Assembly (NCBI RefSeq): GCF_000247695.1
Contig: NW_004624734.1
Span: forward strand, 39,369,778-39,433,777
Origin: Heterocephalus glaber
Lineage: Eukaryota; Chordata; Mammalia; Rodentia; Bathyergidae
Direction: 5' to 3'
Length of the DNA: 64,000 nucleotides
The notes beneath the pieces were generated by a model. That model saw only the letters and a program-made list of their open reading frames with translations. It did not search any database and was not told the DNA's origin. A program made the position numbers and the translations under genes. Positions 26,401 through 34,565 of the stretch are shown here, one piece after another. The stretch's first letter is position 1. Every line of letters begins with the position of its first letter.

Positions 26401-28122
26401 AATCTTTTTAATATACTCTTAAGTAAAATAAATGTCTCAAAGTGTATTAAACAGGTATAAGTAACTGACACACTTTACAAATATAAATATGTTGAAATTT
26501 TCATTTAATAGCTCTGCAGCCAGTAAGTACTGGCTTTATTATATCTGATTACAAGGAAGCGAACATGCTGCCTCCTTCAAAATTACTTCCCTATTAGGGT
26601 AAGCCTTGAAAATTTTCTCTGATGTGCCCTTTTTGTTTTTCCCCAAGGAATACAACCTGAAAGATGATGGATTTTAGAAACAGGCAGACACACAGATTCC
26701 AACATGTGCTCCACCTTCTAATTGCAATCTGGGAAAAATTAACCTCCCTAAGCTTCAATTTCTTCACTTACACAACAAGGATAATTATATTTATTTTTCA
26801 TAGTTGTTTTATGGATTAAATAAATTAAGCTATAAGTGTATTACATTTGGTAGCTATTTAAAAAACGGGTTCTCCTTTCAGTAGCTGTACAATAAATAGC
26901 TCCTCATCCCCCAGCCCCTATAATTTACAAACTACATAACTTGTTTACATTAACAAAGAAAACCTTTACATTTGATTCAGCAAAACACAGTTTTAATCCG
27001 AAAGTCTCATTCAATCAATTATTTAGCCTTTTTAATATTATACGTTGTCAATCATGGTTCTCAAGTTCAGTCTAGTGGAAGAAAAATGTAAAAGTAATAA
27101 TATACACAAATATTTATTGGGTACTTGAAACGTATTTAAGGTTTATATTAGCTCACTTAATCCTCACAGATATTACCATCATCTCTACAGTATTTTACAG
27201 ATAAGAAAGCTCAAACAAGTAACTCGCCCCAAATCCTAGTCCCAAATCCTGCATTCAAATTCAGACAGCTGGACTCCATCATCTGCGCTCTTAACCATTA
27301 ATTATCCTGCACTCCTTTCCTGGACTACACAATTAAAGGTGGTTAAGTGGTGAGACAAGCATAGGGTGCTATGGGGAAAAAACGGAGCACGTCTAGGAGG
27401 GCAAAACTTTCCGGGAGGAACTGCTATTTGGGCATAGGTGTGGGTGAAGAATAAAGTGGGCAAAGGGAGTAGGGAAGAGGGTCTCGGCTTAGGAAATGCC
27501 AGTGGAGGGCGAAAGGCAATCGCTGGGGCAATAAAGCGAGAGCGCTGAGGGGACGGCGCCAGGAGGCTGGAACACCGGCAGAGCACTGCAAAGGACTGCC
27601 AGCCCTGTTAAGAATTTGAGTTTTATCCCAAATGTAACGGGAACCACCGAAGGGAGGTGAGAAGGGAAGTGACATCAAATTTGAACTTTAGAAAGAGAAC
27701 GTTGGTTGTTGCACGAAAAATTAATGCAATCGGGCAGGATTTTGTCTTTGCTCGGGCACTGGTTTGTTTTTAAACATGGGATTCCAGAAGAACAAGACAG
27801 TGGCCGGGGTGGTCAGATTCCCATTTGGTAAGAGTAATCGAGGCCCAGCGAAACTGCCAGGTACAGAGCGTCCGCCTCCAGGCAGGCAGAGGCCGCCCCT
27901 CGCCGGGCCTCTCCCCCGGCCACGGCACAGACTGAAGAAAGCAACTTGCTACCCCGCCACAAGCGCGAGAAGTCAGCGAGCAGATGTCACTCACCAGAAG
28001 ACGGTCCCAAACTTCATCTTCCTCCAGAGCTCCGTGAAGTCCTCGAAGCGTACACTGTCCATCTCCTGAAAGCGGCTAAGCAGCGTTTCGCAATCGGCCT
28101 GCAAGCAGGAAGAAGTCTCCAT
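5391..28122 (-). CDS. SNAPC1: SNAPC1, snRNA-activating protein complex subunit 1 (SNAP43), complete, 10 coding exons
   Basis: Spliced from 27995-28122, 25611-25770, 25309-25449, 24551-24655, 20232-20390, 18644-18712, 17944-18006, 15009-15159, 6413-6511 and 5391-5425 (1110 nt, 369 residues plus TGA). All junctions are GT/AG and phases close. The product is nearly the length of human SNAPC1 (368) and matches it throughout: N-terminal FEDFTELWRKMKFG and ALAWRYFLPPYTFQIRVGAL, middle DDFFDNIKNIVLEHQQW, and a lysine/serine/acid-rich tail ending KRKRKH. By family knowledge it is a nuclear subunit of SNAPc, which binds the proximal sequence element of snRNA promoters for RNA polymerases II and III; the conserved N-terminal half contacts SNAPC3 and SNAPC4. 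The start is the ATG at 28122-28120, in the position of the human start. The first residues (METSSCLQ) differ from human (MGTPPGLQ). Confidence 0.97.
5514..5551 (+). pseudogene. U2 snRNA 5'-end fragment (retropseudogene)
   Basis: The stretch starts ATTGCTTCTCGGCCTTTTGC and continues CTAAGATCAAATGTAGTA. It matches the first ~38 nt of U2 snRNA with a few substitutions, then similarity stops. No promoter or full-length U2 body is present. It lies in SNAPC1 intron 9. Confidence 0.85.
6413..6511 (-). CDS. SNAPC1: SNAPC1 coding exon 9
   Basis: Acceptor ATTTTCAG, donor GTACAG, 99 nt. It encodes the conserved motif LSMPVITEEEE. If the donor were skipped, the frame would run eight more codons (GTDEISSD) to a TAG at about 6388, so intron retention would give a slightly different C terminus. 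Confidence 0.93.
6948..7115 (+). repeat. B1 SINE
   Basis: 'GTGTGGTGACACACTCCTGT' through 'GAGACCCTGTCTC' with (CAAA)n tail; includes the extra 'agttcaagaacagcctgaac' segment. Confidence 0.92.
7385..7516 (-). repeat. B1 SINE
   Basis: Reverse copy with T-rich tail (from about 7363). Confidence 0.88.
8190..8273 (-). repeat. ID-like tRNA-derived SINE, recent
   Basis: Reverse copy with A-box (TAGCTCAGTGG) and B-box (GTTCGATCC) remnants. Target duplication TAGAAAAACTATTTT at 8179-8193 and 8274-8288. A related truncated copy lies at 7998-8054. Confidence 0.9.
10115..10158 (+). repeat. ID-type SINE fragment, old
   Basis: Resembles the ID 5' part (GGGGCTGGAAGTGTGGCTCA), truncated after about 44 bp; inside the old L1. 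Confidence 0.6.
10422..10484 (-). repeat. ID-like SINE
   Basis: Reverse copy ('ttggtactgggaatggaac' to 'atcctcagcc'), directly followed by a TG repeat. Confidence 0.75.
10486..10534. repeat. (TG)n microsatellite
   Basis: About 24 uninterrupted GT units between two SINEs. Confidence 0.98.
10537..10735 (-). repeat. ID (10537-10620) plus B1-like (10624-10735) SINE pair, B1-dID arrangement
   Basis: Reverse ID unit directly abutting a reverse B1-like unit, the order expected of a B1+ID composite. The ID part (GGTACCAGGGATCGAACTCA) is less diverged than the B1 part, so the ID may instead be a later insertion next to an old B1. Confidence 0.65.
11993..12071. mobile_element. SPIN-like hAT mini-element, copy 1
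   Basis: 79 bp. The ends CAGTGATGGTGAACC and the inverse of TTTGCCACCACTG are hAT-type terminal inverted repeats like those of SPIN-related elements. Flanking 8-mers AAATGTAA and GAATATAA agree at 6 of 8 positions, consistent with an 8-bp hAT duplication. It cannot encode a transposase. It lies in SNAPC1 intron 8. Confidence 0.7.
12250..12378 (-). repeat. B1 SINE
   Basis: Reverse copy ('gagacagggtctcactacgt' to 'caccatgcctggc'). Confidence 0.92.
12380..13410. other. SNAPC1 intron 8, no feature recognised
   Basis: AT-rich intronic DNA between a B1 and an ID SINE; no exon, ancient repeat or RNA gene could be supported. The same holds for 13510-14130 and 11090-11980. Confidence 0.5.
13412..13503 (+). 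repeat. ID-like SINE
   Basis: 'GGGATTTAGCTCAGTGGCAC' with an A-rich (AAAT)n tail; short flanking duplication AAAATTATA. Confidence 0.85.
14141..14212 (+). repeat. ID-like SINE, 5' truncated
   Basis: Starts inside the element and ends in an A16 tail. Flanks AAAAGGCCATAAAT and AAAAGGCTATAAAT. Confidence 0.85.
14622..14700. repeat. ~40-bp tandem duplication
   Basis: TCTAGACTGATTCTAGAAYTG plus a following TCTATATTAC segment occurs twice in succession. Confidence 0.8.
14702..14743 (-). repeat. Severely truncated ID-like SINE with intact target duplication
   Basis: Only ~40 bp of the 3' end remain. TATATTACACTAC is repeated exactly at 14687-14699 and 14744-14756, showing truncation at insertion. 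Confidence 0.85.
15009..15159 (-). CDS. SNAPC1: SNAPC1 coding exon 8
   Basis: Acceptor CTCCAAAG, donor GTATCT, 151 nt, ending one base into codon 326. It begins ASKSRRHRQVKLNSSDSD, then a Lys/Arg-rich stretch (KATKKKRAK...). The tail is basic and probably disordered. Confidence 0.94.
15165..16180. other. SNAPC1 intron 7, old unclassified repeat-like sequence
   Basis: 15500-15850 has the look of an ancient interspersed repeat ('ttgttcagggatgggcatga'), but I cannot name the family. Nothing coding was found. Confidence 0.3.
16185..16377. mobile_element. Tc1/mariner-type mini-element with TA flanks
   Basis: 193 bp with long, imperfect terminal inverted repeats of about 60 bp (AAGTGGTACCTCGGTTCACA against the inverse of the right end CCAAGGTACCACTG). 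TA lies immediately outside both ends (16183-16184, 16378-16379). There is no coding capacity. It lies in SNAPC1 intron 7. Confidence 0.7.
16380..17400. other. SNAPC1 intron 7, no confident feature
   Basis: Holds an 89-codon frame (16670-16939) with no recognisable protein, and a moderately GC-rich patch (16790-17050). No splice support. Confidence 0.35.
17400..17700 (+). mobile_element. Old L1-related fragment
   Basis: Blocks such as 'gtgccaagaacaatgaataa' and the 'aaaacctgaaaacgttcc' region resemble an old L1M/HAL1 segment. No reading frame is kept. It lies in SNAPC1 intron 7. Confidence 0.45.
17944..18006 (-). CDS. SNAPC1: SNAPC1 coding exon 7
   Basis: Acceptor CCTAG, donor GTAAGT, 63 nt, residues 255-275: RCERAESLAKIKSKAFSVV, matching the human segment closely. 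Confidence 0.95.
18644..18712 (-). CDS. SNAPC1: SNAPC1 coding exon 6
   Basis: Acceptor CTTTCAG; the 69 nt encode residues 232-254 (NPSLKSDPKDEEGKREG...). The donor is CAG|GTCAGA, a GT donor without the usual purine at +3, so it is predicted weak. Phase and alignment to the family require it. The segment is charged and poorly conserved. Confidence 0.9.
18741..18779. repeat. (CA)n microsatellite
   Basis: About 19 CA units just right of SNAPC1 exon 6 (intron 5). Confidence 0.97.
19073..19262 (-). repeat. B1+ID composite SINE (B1-dID-like), old
   Basis: Reverse ID unit to about 19140 followed by a reverse B1 unit ending at 'caccatgactggc', a dimer arrangement known from several non-murid rodent families. 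Confidence 0.65.
20232..20390 (-). CDS. SNAPC1: SNAPC1 coding exon 5
   Basis: Acceptor TTTTCAG, donor GTAAGC, 159 nt (residues 179-231). It encodes EMLNVHEHYQNMKHII and DDFFDNIKNIVLEHQQW, a strongly conserved central segment. It is separated from exon 4 by a 4.2-kb intron that holds a GC-rich retrocopy. Confidence 0.97.
20760..20842 (+). repeat. ID-type SINE
   Basis: 'GGGCTGGGGATGTGGCTCAG' to 'GATTCCCAGTACC'; SNAPC1 intron 4. Confidence 0.85.
21412..22999 (-). pseudogene. GC-rich 3'-UTR retrocopy (processed pseudogene, source gene not identified)
   Basis: A 1.6-kb block of high GC sits in an AT-rich intron. Read on the minus strand it ends with ATTAAA (21446-21441), about 20 nt, then a poly(A) tract, which is poly(T) on the plus strand at 21411-21426. 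A second AATAAA lies at 21715-21710. The flanks AAAGCACCTT (21402-21411) and AAAGTACTTT (23000-23009) could be an imperfect target-site duplication. These are signs of L1-mediated insertion of an mRNA 3' end. Long open frames (up to 210 codons) have no recognisable protein. I could not name the parent mRNA. Confidence 0.65.
23311..23420 (+). repeat. ID-like SINE with (AAAT)n tail
   Basis: Flanked by exact 11-bp duplications ACATCTATTTT (23300-23310, 23421-23431). Confidence 0.92.
23998..24112 (+). repeat. B1-like SINE nested in a MIR
   Basis: Diverged B1 whose flanks (about 23895-23997 and 24113-24215) both read as reverse MIR sequence. Confidence 0.6.
24551..24655 (-). CDS. SNAPC1: SNAPC1 coding exon 4
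   Basis: Acceptor CTCATAG, donor GTAAAT, 105 nt, 35 codons (residues 144-178). It begins LSYRMKKKIQRAE and ends ITSDVLE, as in the human protein. Confidence 0.96.
25309..25449 (-). CDS. SNAPC1: SNAPC1 coding exon 3
   Basis: Acceptor TTATTGCAG, donor GTATGT, 141 nt, in phase. It encodes residues 97-143, IRVALKDWDEVLKFQQ through RAFHFTAMPKL, part of the conserved N-terminal domain. Intron 2 to its right is only about 160 nt. Confidence 0.97.
25611..25770 (-). CDS. SNAPC1: SNAPC1 coding exon 2
   Basis: Acceptor TTTTACAG, donor GTAATG, 160 nt. It completes Cys43 and encodes through residue 96 (GKMRNLEKN ... CQPKQK). It holds the highly conserved ALAWRYFLPPYTFQIRVGAL segment of the N-terminal domain. 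Confidence 0.97.
26116..26199 (+). repeat. ID-like SINE
   Basis: Flanks TAAAGTCAATATGA and TAAAGTCCATATGA form a 14-bp duplication with one mismatch. Confidence 0.9.
26309..26396 (-). repeat. ID-like SINE
   Basis: Reverse copy with poly(T) start; AAAAAATCTTT on both sides. Confidence 0.9.
26660..26850 (+). repeat. MIR SINE
   Basis: Follows the MIR core and 3' part ('cttcaatttcttcacttaca', 'ttgttttatggattaaa'). Confidence 0.65.
27105..27305 (-). repeat. MIR SINE
   Basis: Reverse MIR ('cacttaatcctcacagat', 'tttacagataagaaagctca', 'gctcttaaccatta'); SNAPC1 intron 1. Confidence 0.75.
27995..28122 (-). CDS. SNAPC1: SNAPC1 coding exon 1
   Basis: Start codon at 28122-28120. The 128 nt end in ...GTCTTCTG followed by donor GTGAGT, leaving a codon split 2+1. 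It encodes residues 1-43, including the family sequence DSVRFEDFTELW. It lies in the 3' part of the CpG-rich promoter region. Confidence 0.95.
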
Positions 28123-28345
28123 GGCTGCGCGGTTCGCACTCAATACTCACCTACCAGCTTTCAGCCGTCACCCCGGAACCAAAACGGGATGCCCCGCCCC
28201 CTGCGACAGGACGCACGTACGCTGTGGCGTATTCCCAGGCTCCTTTAGCTCCGCCTTCATCCGGGCCCGTGCTAGAGTTCCTGGTGATTACTGCGCATGC
28301 GCCGGAGGACGGCGGAGTTTTGTGAGCGGCGTTATCGTTAGAGTA
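28123..28345 (-). promoter_or_regulatory. SNAPC1: SNAPC1 CpG-rich promoter and 5' UTR
   Basis: GC- and CpG-rich DNA immediately upstream of the SNAPC1 ATG; the CpG-rich stretch as a whole runs about 27840-28345. Visible elements are a palindromic NRF1-type site TGCGCATGCGCC at 28292-28303, a GC box (GCCCCGCCCC) at 28191-28200, and a minus-strand TACGTG at 28219-28214. There is no obvious TATA box, as expected for a housekeeping gene. The start site is not defined by the sequence. Confidence 0.75.
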
Positions 28346-29189
28346 CGAAGATTGGGACTTTTAATTGCGGTGAAGAGGTTTGTTTATCAAGACTTCTGTG
28401 AGCCCCAATAAGCTTTTAGGTCTTCATTTTCCGCTAGCGTATGTAAATTGGCTTTACCGTTACTATCACTCTTCTTAAAAGGGACCGTAGAGTGGGGGAA
28501 GTCAGTGACCCACAACCTACAACCCCCACGTGGAAAGACTTTAGAAGAGCACTTACTGGGAAATGGACTCAACTTGTTCTTCCTCTGATCGTCCAGATCC
28601 TTACAGTCCATGCCCACTTAATACACAGCTTAATGTGTGGCTGTCTTCTTGTATCCCTAGTAGTCTTGAGACCCCCTCTGGAGAAGAGGAGCTGTATTTC
28701 ATACCCTACTGTAAACTGCCATCCCACACACTCCTGTGCTACAAGCAAGCACAGTAGTTAGTAGAGATTGCCTACTTGATATGTCTTATTATTTGGCTAC
28801 ACTGACTCTGCCTCTTGCCTTCTCCCAGAAGCTAGCTGCATAGCACTTTAGACTGTTTTTCTGACTGCAAGACAAGCTGTTACAAGTGCTATACTTTAGA
28901 TGTATCCTGATATACTAGAAAAGGAATGGGCTATCTGGAAATGGAGGATCAACTCCTTTCACCTTCCTGATCATTGTTCTTTTTAAATACTTTTATATTC
29001 TATGTAAACAAAAACTTTAGACGATGTGTGAGATTAGAAGCTTAGCAGTATAACGTGTCTTCCTGTTTAGGAATCAGAATATTGCCAACCCCTCATATTA
29101 ATATGAAACATACTAATAACTTTGCCCTATCTTAGTAACACTCATCTTGAATTTAGTTTCTCTTGTATACATTTAGCCCATCTGTATGT

Positions 29190-30545
29190 TTAAACATATT
29201 TTAGTTGTAGTTGGTTTTGAGTTTTATGAAAATGGTATTGCAATTAATACATATTTTTGAATTGCTTATTAAACTTGATGTTTAAGAGTTACTTATCTTG
29301 TTATTTATAACTGTAGTTCACTTTCACTATTGCCCAATAGTCCATTGTTAACATATAGTTTTTCCATTGTTTCCTCTGAAAATCTAGGTGGAATCCAGAT
29401 TTTGGTTTTATAAACAGTGCTACTATAAACACTTGTATGTCACTTCTTCTTTGTAGGGATACAGTAGAGAAGACCCAATTAAACTTGAATTTCAGATCAA
29501 CTAAAAAAGTATTCTTTGTTTACCTTAATTTCAATTTGGGCATTTGTATTAGCTTTACTTCATTGTGACAAAATACCCAAGATAATCAACATAAAAACCG
29601 AAAAGGGTTTTTCAGTTCATGGTGAGTTGTCTTTGTTGATTTGGGGCCTGTGGCAAGGCAGTACCTCATGGTGGGAATGTGGCAGAGAGCCACTCACCTC
29701 ATGGCAGCCAGGAAGCAAAAGGAAACAGGAAGTGGAAAGGATCTCAGTGTCTGCTTCAAGTGCATGTTCCCAGTTACTTAATTTCTTCTTCTAGGCTCCA
29801 CCTTCTAAAGGTCCCTCTACCTCCCAACAACACCATGGTCTAGGGACCAGGCTTTCAATACCTGGGTCTTTAGATATAAAGGGCATAGATATATCTGGGC
29901 ATTGTGGATATAAACCATAGTAGCATACTGTAATTCTATTTGCTAAATATAGTGACTCTACTTGTATGTTGCAGCCATCTAGAGTATATACTTGTGTGTC
30001 CAAAATGGAATTGTTGCATGAGAATATTTGTACATGTTCAACTTTAGACATTTCCAAATTGTATGCGAGTTCTTGCTTGAGCCCTATCAACTCAGAAACT
30101 TGATATCAAAAGGTGCTCTTAATATACATTTCTCTGATTACTAGTGTGGTATGCAGATTTTGAAATTCGAATTTCCTGTTAATATTTCCTGTGCTGTAAA
30201 ATACCTGTGTTTATATTTTGTTCATTTCTCAATTGGGTTATTTGACTTTTTCATATGGATTTCTAGGAACACCTTATATATTCTTAGTAAACTGATGTTT
30301 TTATGTGTATTGTAAATATATTTTTTTCAATGTGATACTTGTTTTTATTTATTATCTTTAATTTGTTTTGTTTTGTTGGTGCTGGAGAGTATACCCAAAA
30401 CCTTATGCATGCTAGGCAAGCACTCAATGGCACAATTTATTGTGTTTCTCATTTACAAAAATTCTTATTTTTGTTATTGTCTATCTTCATCTTTTCTGAT
30501 AGGGACTTTTGTGTCTTAAGCTTAATATATTTTTCCTACATTTCA
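29190..30545 (-). mobile_element. Old L1 3' fragment split by a MaLR LTR and an ID SINE
   Basis: Both flanks of the LTR at 29546-29923 read as reverse L1 3' sequence (for example 'ccaaaatggaattgttgcat' and 'catttctcaattgggttatt'), so the LTR inserted into an existing L1. An old ID-type SINE lies at about 30372-30440. Confidence 0.55.
29546..29923 (-). mobile_element. MaLR-type solo LTR inside an L1
   Basis: Inverted LTR ('cacctcatggcagccaggaa', ending 'ggatataaaccatag') inserted into the L1 fragment that flanks it on both sides. Confidence 0.6.
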
Positions 30546-30572
30546 TCATTAGTCAAGATAATAGTAGTGTAA

Positions 30573-31019
30573 CTGTAAACCTTTAATACTTAGTGGCTTA
30601 ACGATGCTCGAAAGAAAAACGACCTCACACACGTGATGATGTTATGGAAATATAAACCTCTGAACCAGGATGATGCTCTTTCGCCCAAAATAGAATGGGA
30701 GGACTGCATTAGGGCCCCTCCCAATGTGCTGGGGCTGTAACTATCAGCCTCTGTGTACATGTGTATTTGTGATGTGACTGTAACATAAATCATACCCAAC
30801 CAGACTGTAGGATGTTAATGGATACCCAACAAGGCTGTAAAATGTTAGTATATGCCTATAGAAGGGAGACAGACACAAAAATTGTGTAAAAGGGTGTAAC
30901 TATGTCATGTTCAGCACTCAGCCTTTGGATACGAATCTGCTGAGTCAGTGCCAAGATGAATAAAGCTGCTTCCTGGGAAAAAGGCCTTGATGTCCCATCT
31001 CTCTACACAAAATCCCACA
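30573..31019 (+). mobile_element. Possible retroviral-type LTR (non-MaLR)
   Basis: The block has LTR-like architecture: a U3-like region, 'gatgaataaagctgcttcct' (poly(A) signal) near 30957-30976, and a U5-like end closing in CCCACA at 31019. I found no internal region or second copy, and the left boundary is a guess. Confidence 0.35.
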
Positions 31020-31970
31020 GCAAACTTTTTATAGCAGTTTGACAGAGTAATTTCATGTCTGTTGAGTCTAATAACAGAAAAATGGGTTTGTATTTGGGAT
31101 AACTTTTTAAATATCATTTTTTCTAGTAATTTATTTTTATTTTAGTTCACAGAAATATCAGTCCATGATAGATTAGGGGAAATGGCCCATTATTAAGGAT
31201 AGTTTGAGAATCACTGATGCATACCATTTCAGTCCACATTCCATGGGCAAAAAGTCATATGGACCCATCCAAGAACAAAAGGGGATGGGAACTATAGTCC
31301 CCTACTGGGCAACCTTTTCCCAGCAACAATAAATCTCTTAATTCATGGAAAAGTTACACAAAACTTAGTTGGAGTGCAAGCTTTTTTTACCATAATTTTA
31401 TTCCCAAAGTCTTAAACTATTTTAAGTTTTTACTTTTAATCTACCATAATCTATCAAAAATGGTTCTTACACATGGTATGGGTTATATGTACAACCTTAT
31501 GTATGTATGAGGTATAATTACAAAGATATAGTGAATGTTTAAATTTTTAAAAATTTATTAAAGTCAAAGATACTTTGGCACTAATCCCCCAGAAAGATTC
31601 TCCCTTGCTTTGAACACACTTATCCCATTGTTTTTGCAGGGTGACAGAAAAGCACTGCACACAGGTCAAAGCACACAAAAGCAGCAACAGCAACAACAAA
31701 CAAAAGCATGTATAAATCAGGTTTACCCTGAGTGCAGCATGTTTACGGGCTATCCTGAGTATTGCTCAGGCAGGTGTTATTCCAACCAGATGATTCTTGT
31801 GTTGAAAAAATTTGATAAAATTGACATTTTTATATTCCTGTTATATTATCTTATAAAAATTAACCCAAAAATACATAATTTTTGGTCATCATGTATTTAA
31901 ACAATTGGTCTTGTAAGTGGTTAAAGGCCAGGAACCTCAACTTAGGTATCTCCCCCTGAATCTCCGGGGG

Positions 31971-32005
31971 TGACTGACAGGAATGATTGACAGGGAGATG
32001 AGTCA
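31971..32005 (+). promoter_or_regulatory. PBX-PREP-like and AP-1 motif cluster
   Basis: Three sites in 35 bp: TGACTGACAG (31971-31980), TGATTGACAG (31984-31993), which equals the PBX-PREP/MEIS composite consensus, and TGAGTCA inside a GATGAGTCATC palindrome (31999-32005). It lies in intergenic DNA with no repeat I recognise. Enhancer function is inference. Confidence 0.4.
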
Positions 32006-32301
32006 TCTTAAGGGCTCTTAACATTCATGCCTATCCCCGAATTCACTGTGATCTTAATTATATTTATGACATGTAGTGCATATTTGTGAATCTGTAATAA
32101 GGTGGGAGCAGAGTAAAGGTGACTGAAAGGTCAGGCTGGGAGATCCAACACACATGTGCTCTTGCCTAAAGCATCAGAGATCTCCTGGTTTTTATTTTAT
32201 CTTCTACCCCTTTTCAGACAATAGAAGTAGGAATAACTGTAGGCTTGTTTAGAATTAAATGGAGGGAAAGGAGTGAGTCCTTCATCTCCCTTGTTTCTAA
32301 C

Positions 32302-34565
32302 TGTACTATTACTGCTTATATCTAGATATTCCCTAAAGCCTCATGCACACCCATAAGTGGGGCTTTTGAAGGGGGCTGAATCATGGGTGTGTGGACTAAG
32401 GGTATGTGATAACTTGCTTAGTCCCCTGGGTGTGGGTGGCACCAACCAATACCCTTGTAGTCTGAATGGAATAAAAGGAAAAGAAAGGCTTGCTCTTCAG
32501 TGTTTTCTGCCTGCCCTGCCACAGACTTTCTCCTCTGCCATGCCCCTCTGCCATGCTACCCTGCCTTGGAGCCAGCCAAATATGGACTAAAACCTCTAAA
32601 AACCGTGAGCTGAAATAAACTTCCTCTTTCAATTAGTGAATGTTGAGTATTTTGACCCAGCAATGAGAAAGTAACTAAGACAAGATTTTGGTACCAAAAG
32701 TGAGGTCATTTTTGTGATGCTACCTGACCATGTGGTTCACAACCTTTGGATCTGGCTTGTGGGAAGAGTCTGGAAATGGTGGCTGAAGAAGCAGCCCTAG
32801 AATATTATAAGCTGAACTTGATAGGAAATTCTGGTCCAAGATTGGAAGACCAGAATGCTGATAAAAATGCAGCCAGTAAACACCAGGTTTAGGAGGTTTC
32901 AATTGGGAACAAGGACTGTATTGGCAGCTGGACTCCAGGCCATGTGTGTTATGTTCTGGCAGAAATTCTGAATAAATATTGCTCATGTCTAGATACTTTG
33001 CAGGAGACTGAGATTCACTACAGCAGGAGAAAATCTGGCTGGAGAAATTTCAAAGCAGTCTAATGTTGAGGCAGTGGCATGGCTACTGTTGGGGGCTTTT
33101 AGCTAGATCGCTCCAGAATCAAGAGCAGAGCCCAGCTGAATGATGTTAAAAGTTTTGAATTTGGCCAGAAAGAAAGCTCCAGTAAAGCTGCAACATGCAA
33201 AGATGAACAGAGGAGAACTTGGTTGCTGAAAAATATTACCAATAAAAAGATAGTATTTCAAAACAGGACAATAAAAAAGATGAGCTGAGGACATCATAAG
33301 AGCCAGAAGTACTCCACACTTTGCAGCCTCAAAATTGCAAAGGTGAAAGATTTTGGTTTGAGAAGACAGCCCCCAGAGCACCATGTCCCAGAATGGCAGC
33401 AACCTAGAGAATTTGCTCCTTGGCATTGGGTTCATAGTGCTCAGCCATCCAGGTACTCTACTCCTACAGCCAAGAAAGAAGGAAGCTTGGCTACTGCTCC
33501 AGCTGGTGGCAGATATTGGGATTATTCACATGGTGCTAGTTTTATGAGCATTCACATTGCAAGTTGTTGGGTCAGGAAGGCTTCCCCCTAGATTTCAGAA
33601 GAAGGTCTGGGAGGCCAGGCAGTGTGCCCCTGAGAGGGCAGTGTGTGAAGCTTATGAGTGTGAACCCAAAAGTGCAGTGGAGACCACAGAAAGTTGGAGA
33701 AGTCAGGAATGTGGATCATCTAAGGAAAGTTCCAAGGAGTGAGCAAAGTTAGCTCAAGAAAGAAGCCCTGAGGGCTACAACCACCAGGAGTGCCATAGAA
33801 GTAGAGCCACACAAGCTCATTGGAGTTCACATTAGCCATGACTGCCCCAGGTGCTGGATATAGAACTATGGGATTTGATGTTTACCCTGCTGGATTTTGG
33901 TCTTGCTTTGGTTGCTTTCCTTTCCATCCCTCTATGTGAAACTTTTGGAGAGAGATTATACGTTGGAAGTGCTTAACTTTCTTTTCATCTTTACAGGGGC
34001 TTGCAGCTAAGAGTTTGTCTTAAATCCCAGAGAAAAATTTGGACTAGTTTTCAGCAGTGCCAAAACTGTTAGGACTTTGGCAACTCTTAGAGATGGACTA
34101 AATGCATTTTTCATGAGTCTTTTGGAGGCCAGGGCAGAATGTTATGGCTTATAGTTTATATGTTTCCCCAAGCCTCATGCACTCCTAGGTGGGTCTTTGA
34201 GGAAGTGGCTAGATCATGGGTGTGTGATACTGGACTAAGGAATGAAAACTTGATTAGTCCACTTACTAAGCACAGTTCTGGGTGTGGATAATGGGAACCC
34301 CCCACTTGGATGTGGGTGGCACTAACCATTAGGCTTACTGCCTGAATGGAATAAAAGGAAAAGGAAGGCTTGCTGCTCAATGCTTTATGCTTGCCCTGCC
34401 ATGGACTGTTTCTCCTCTGCTGTGTCCCTACGACATGCTGCGCTGCCATGGAGCCAGCTGAGTATAGACTGAAACCTCTACAGACTGTGACCTGAAATAA
34501 ACCTCTCCTCCTTTAACTTGTAGGTGTCTGGTATTTTGTCCCAGCAATGAGAAATTAAGATACAT
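32302..34565 (+). mobile_element. Full-length MaLR element with two LTRs
   Basis: Two similar LTRs (about 32302-32685 and 34143-34565) share 'ggaataaaaggaaaa', 'tggagccagc', 'gaaataaac' and 'cagcaatgagaaa'. They bracket a 1.45-kb internal region. No gag or pol frame is present, which is typical of these non-autonomous ERVL-related elements. LTR divergence is moderate, so the insertion is old. Confidence 0.8.

Noticed and set aside
28147..28156. Splice donor (TAG|GTGAGTATT on the minus strand) in the SNAPC1 5' UTR
   Set aside because: Using it would remove the ATG at 28122 that matches the human start; possible as a minor 5' UTR event but unsupported.
33103..33752. Open frames of 60-110 codons in 33.1-33.75 kb
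   Set aside because: They fall in the internal region of the MaLR element, which in this class lacks gag and pol genes; no retroviral domain is visible.
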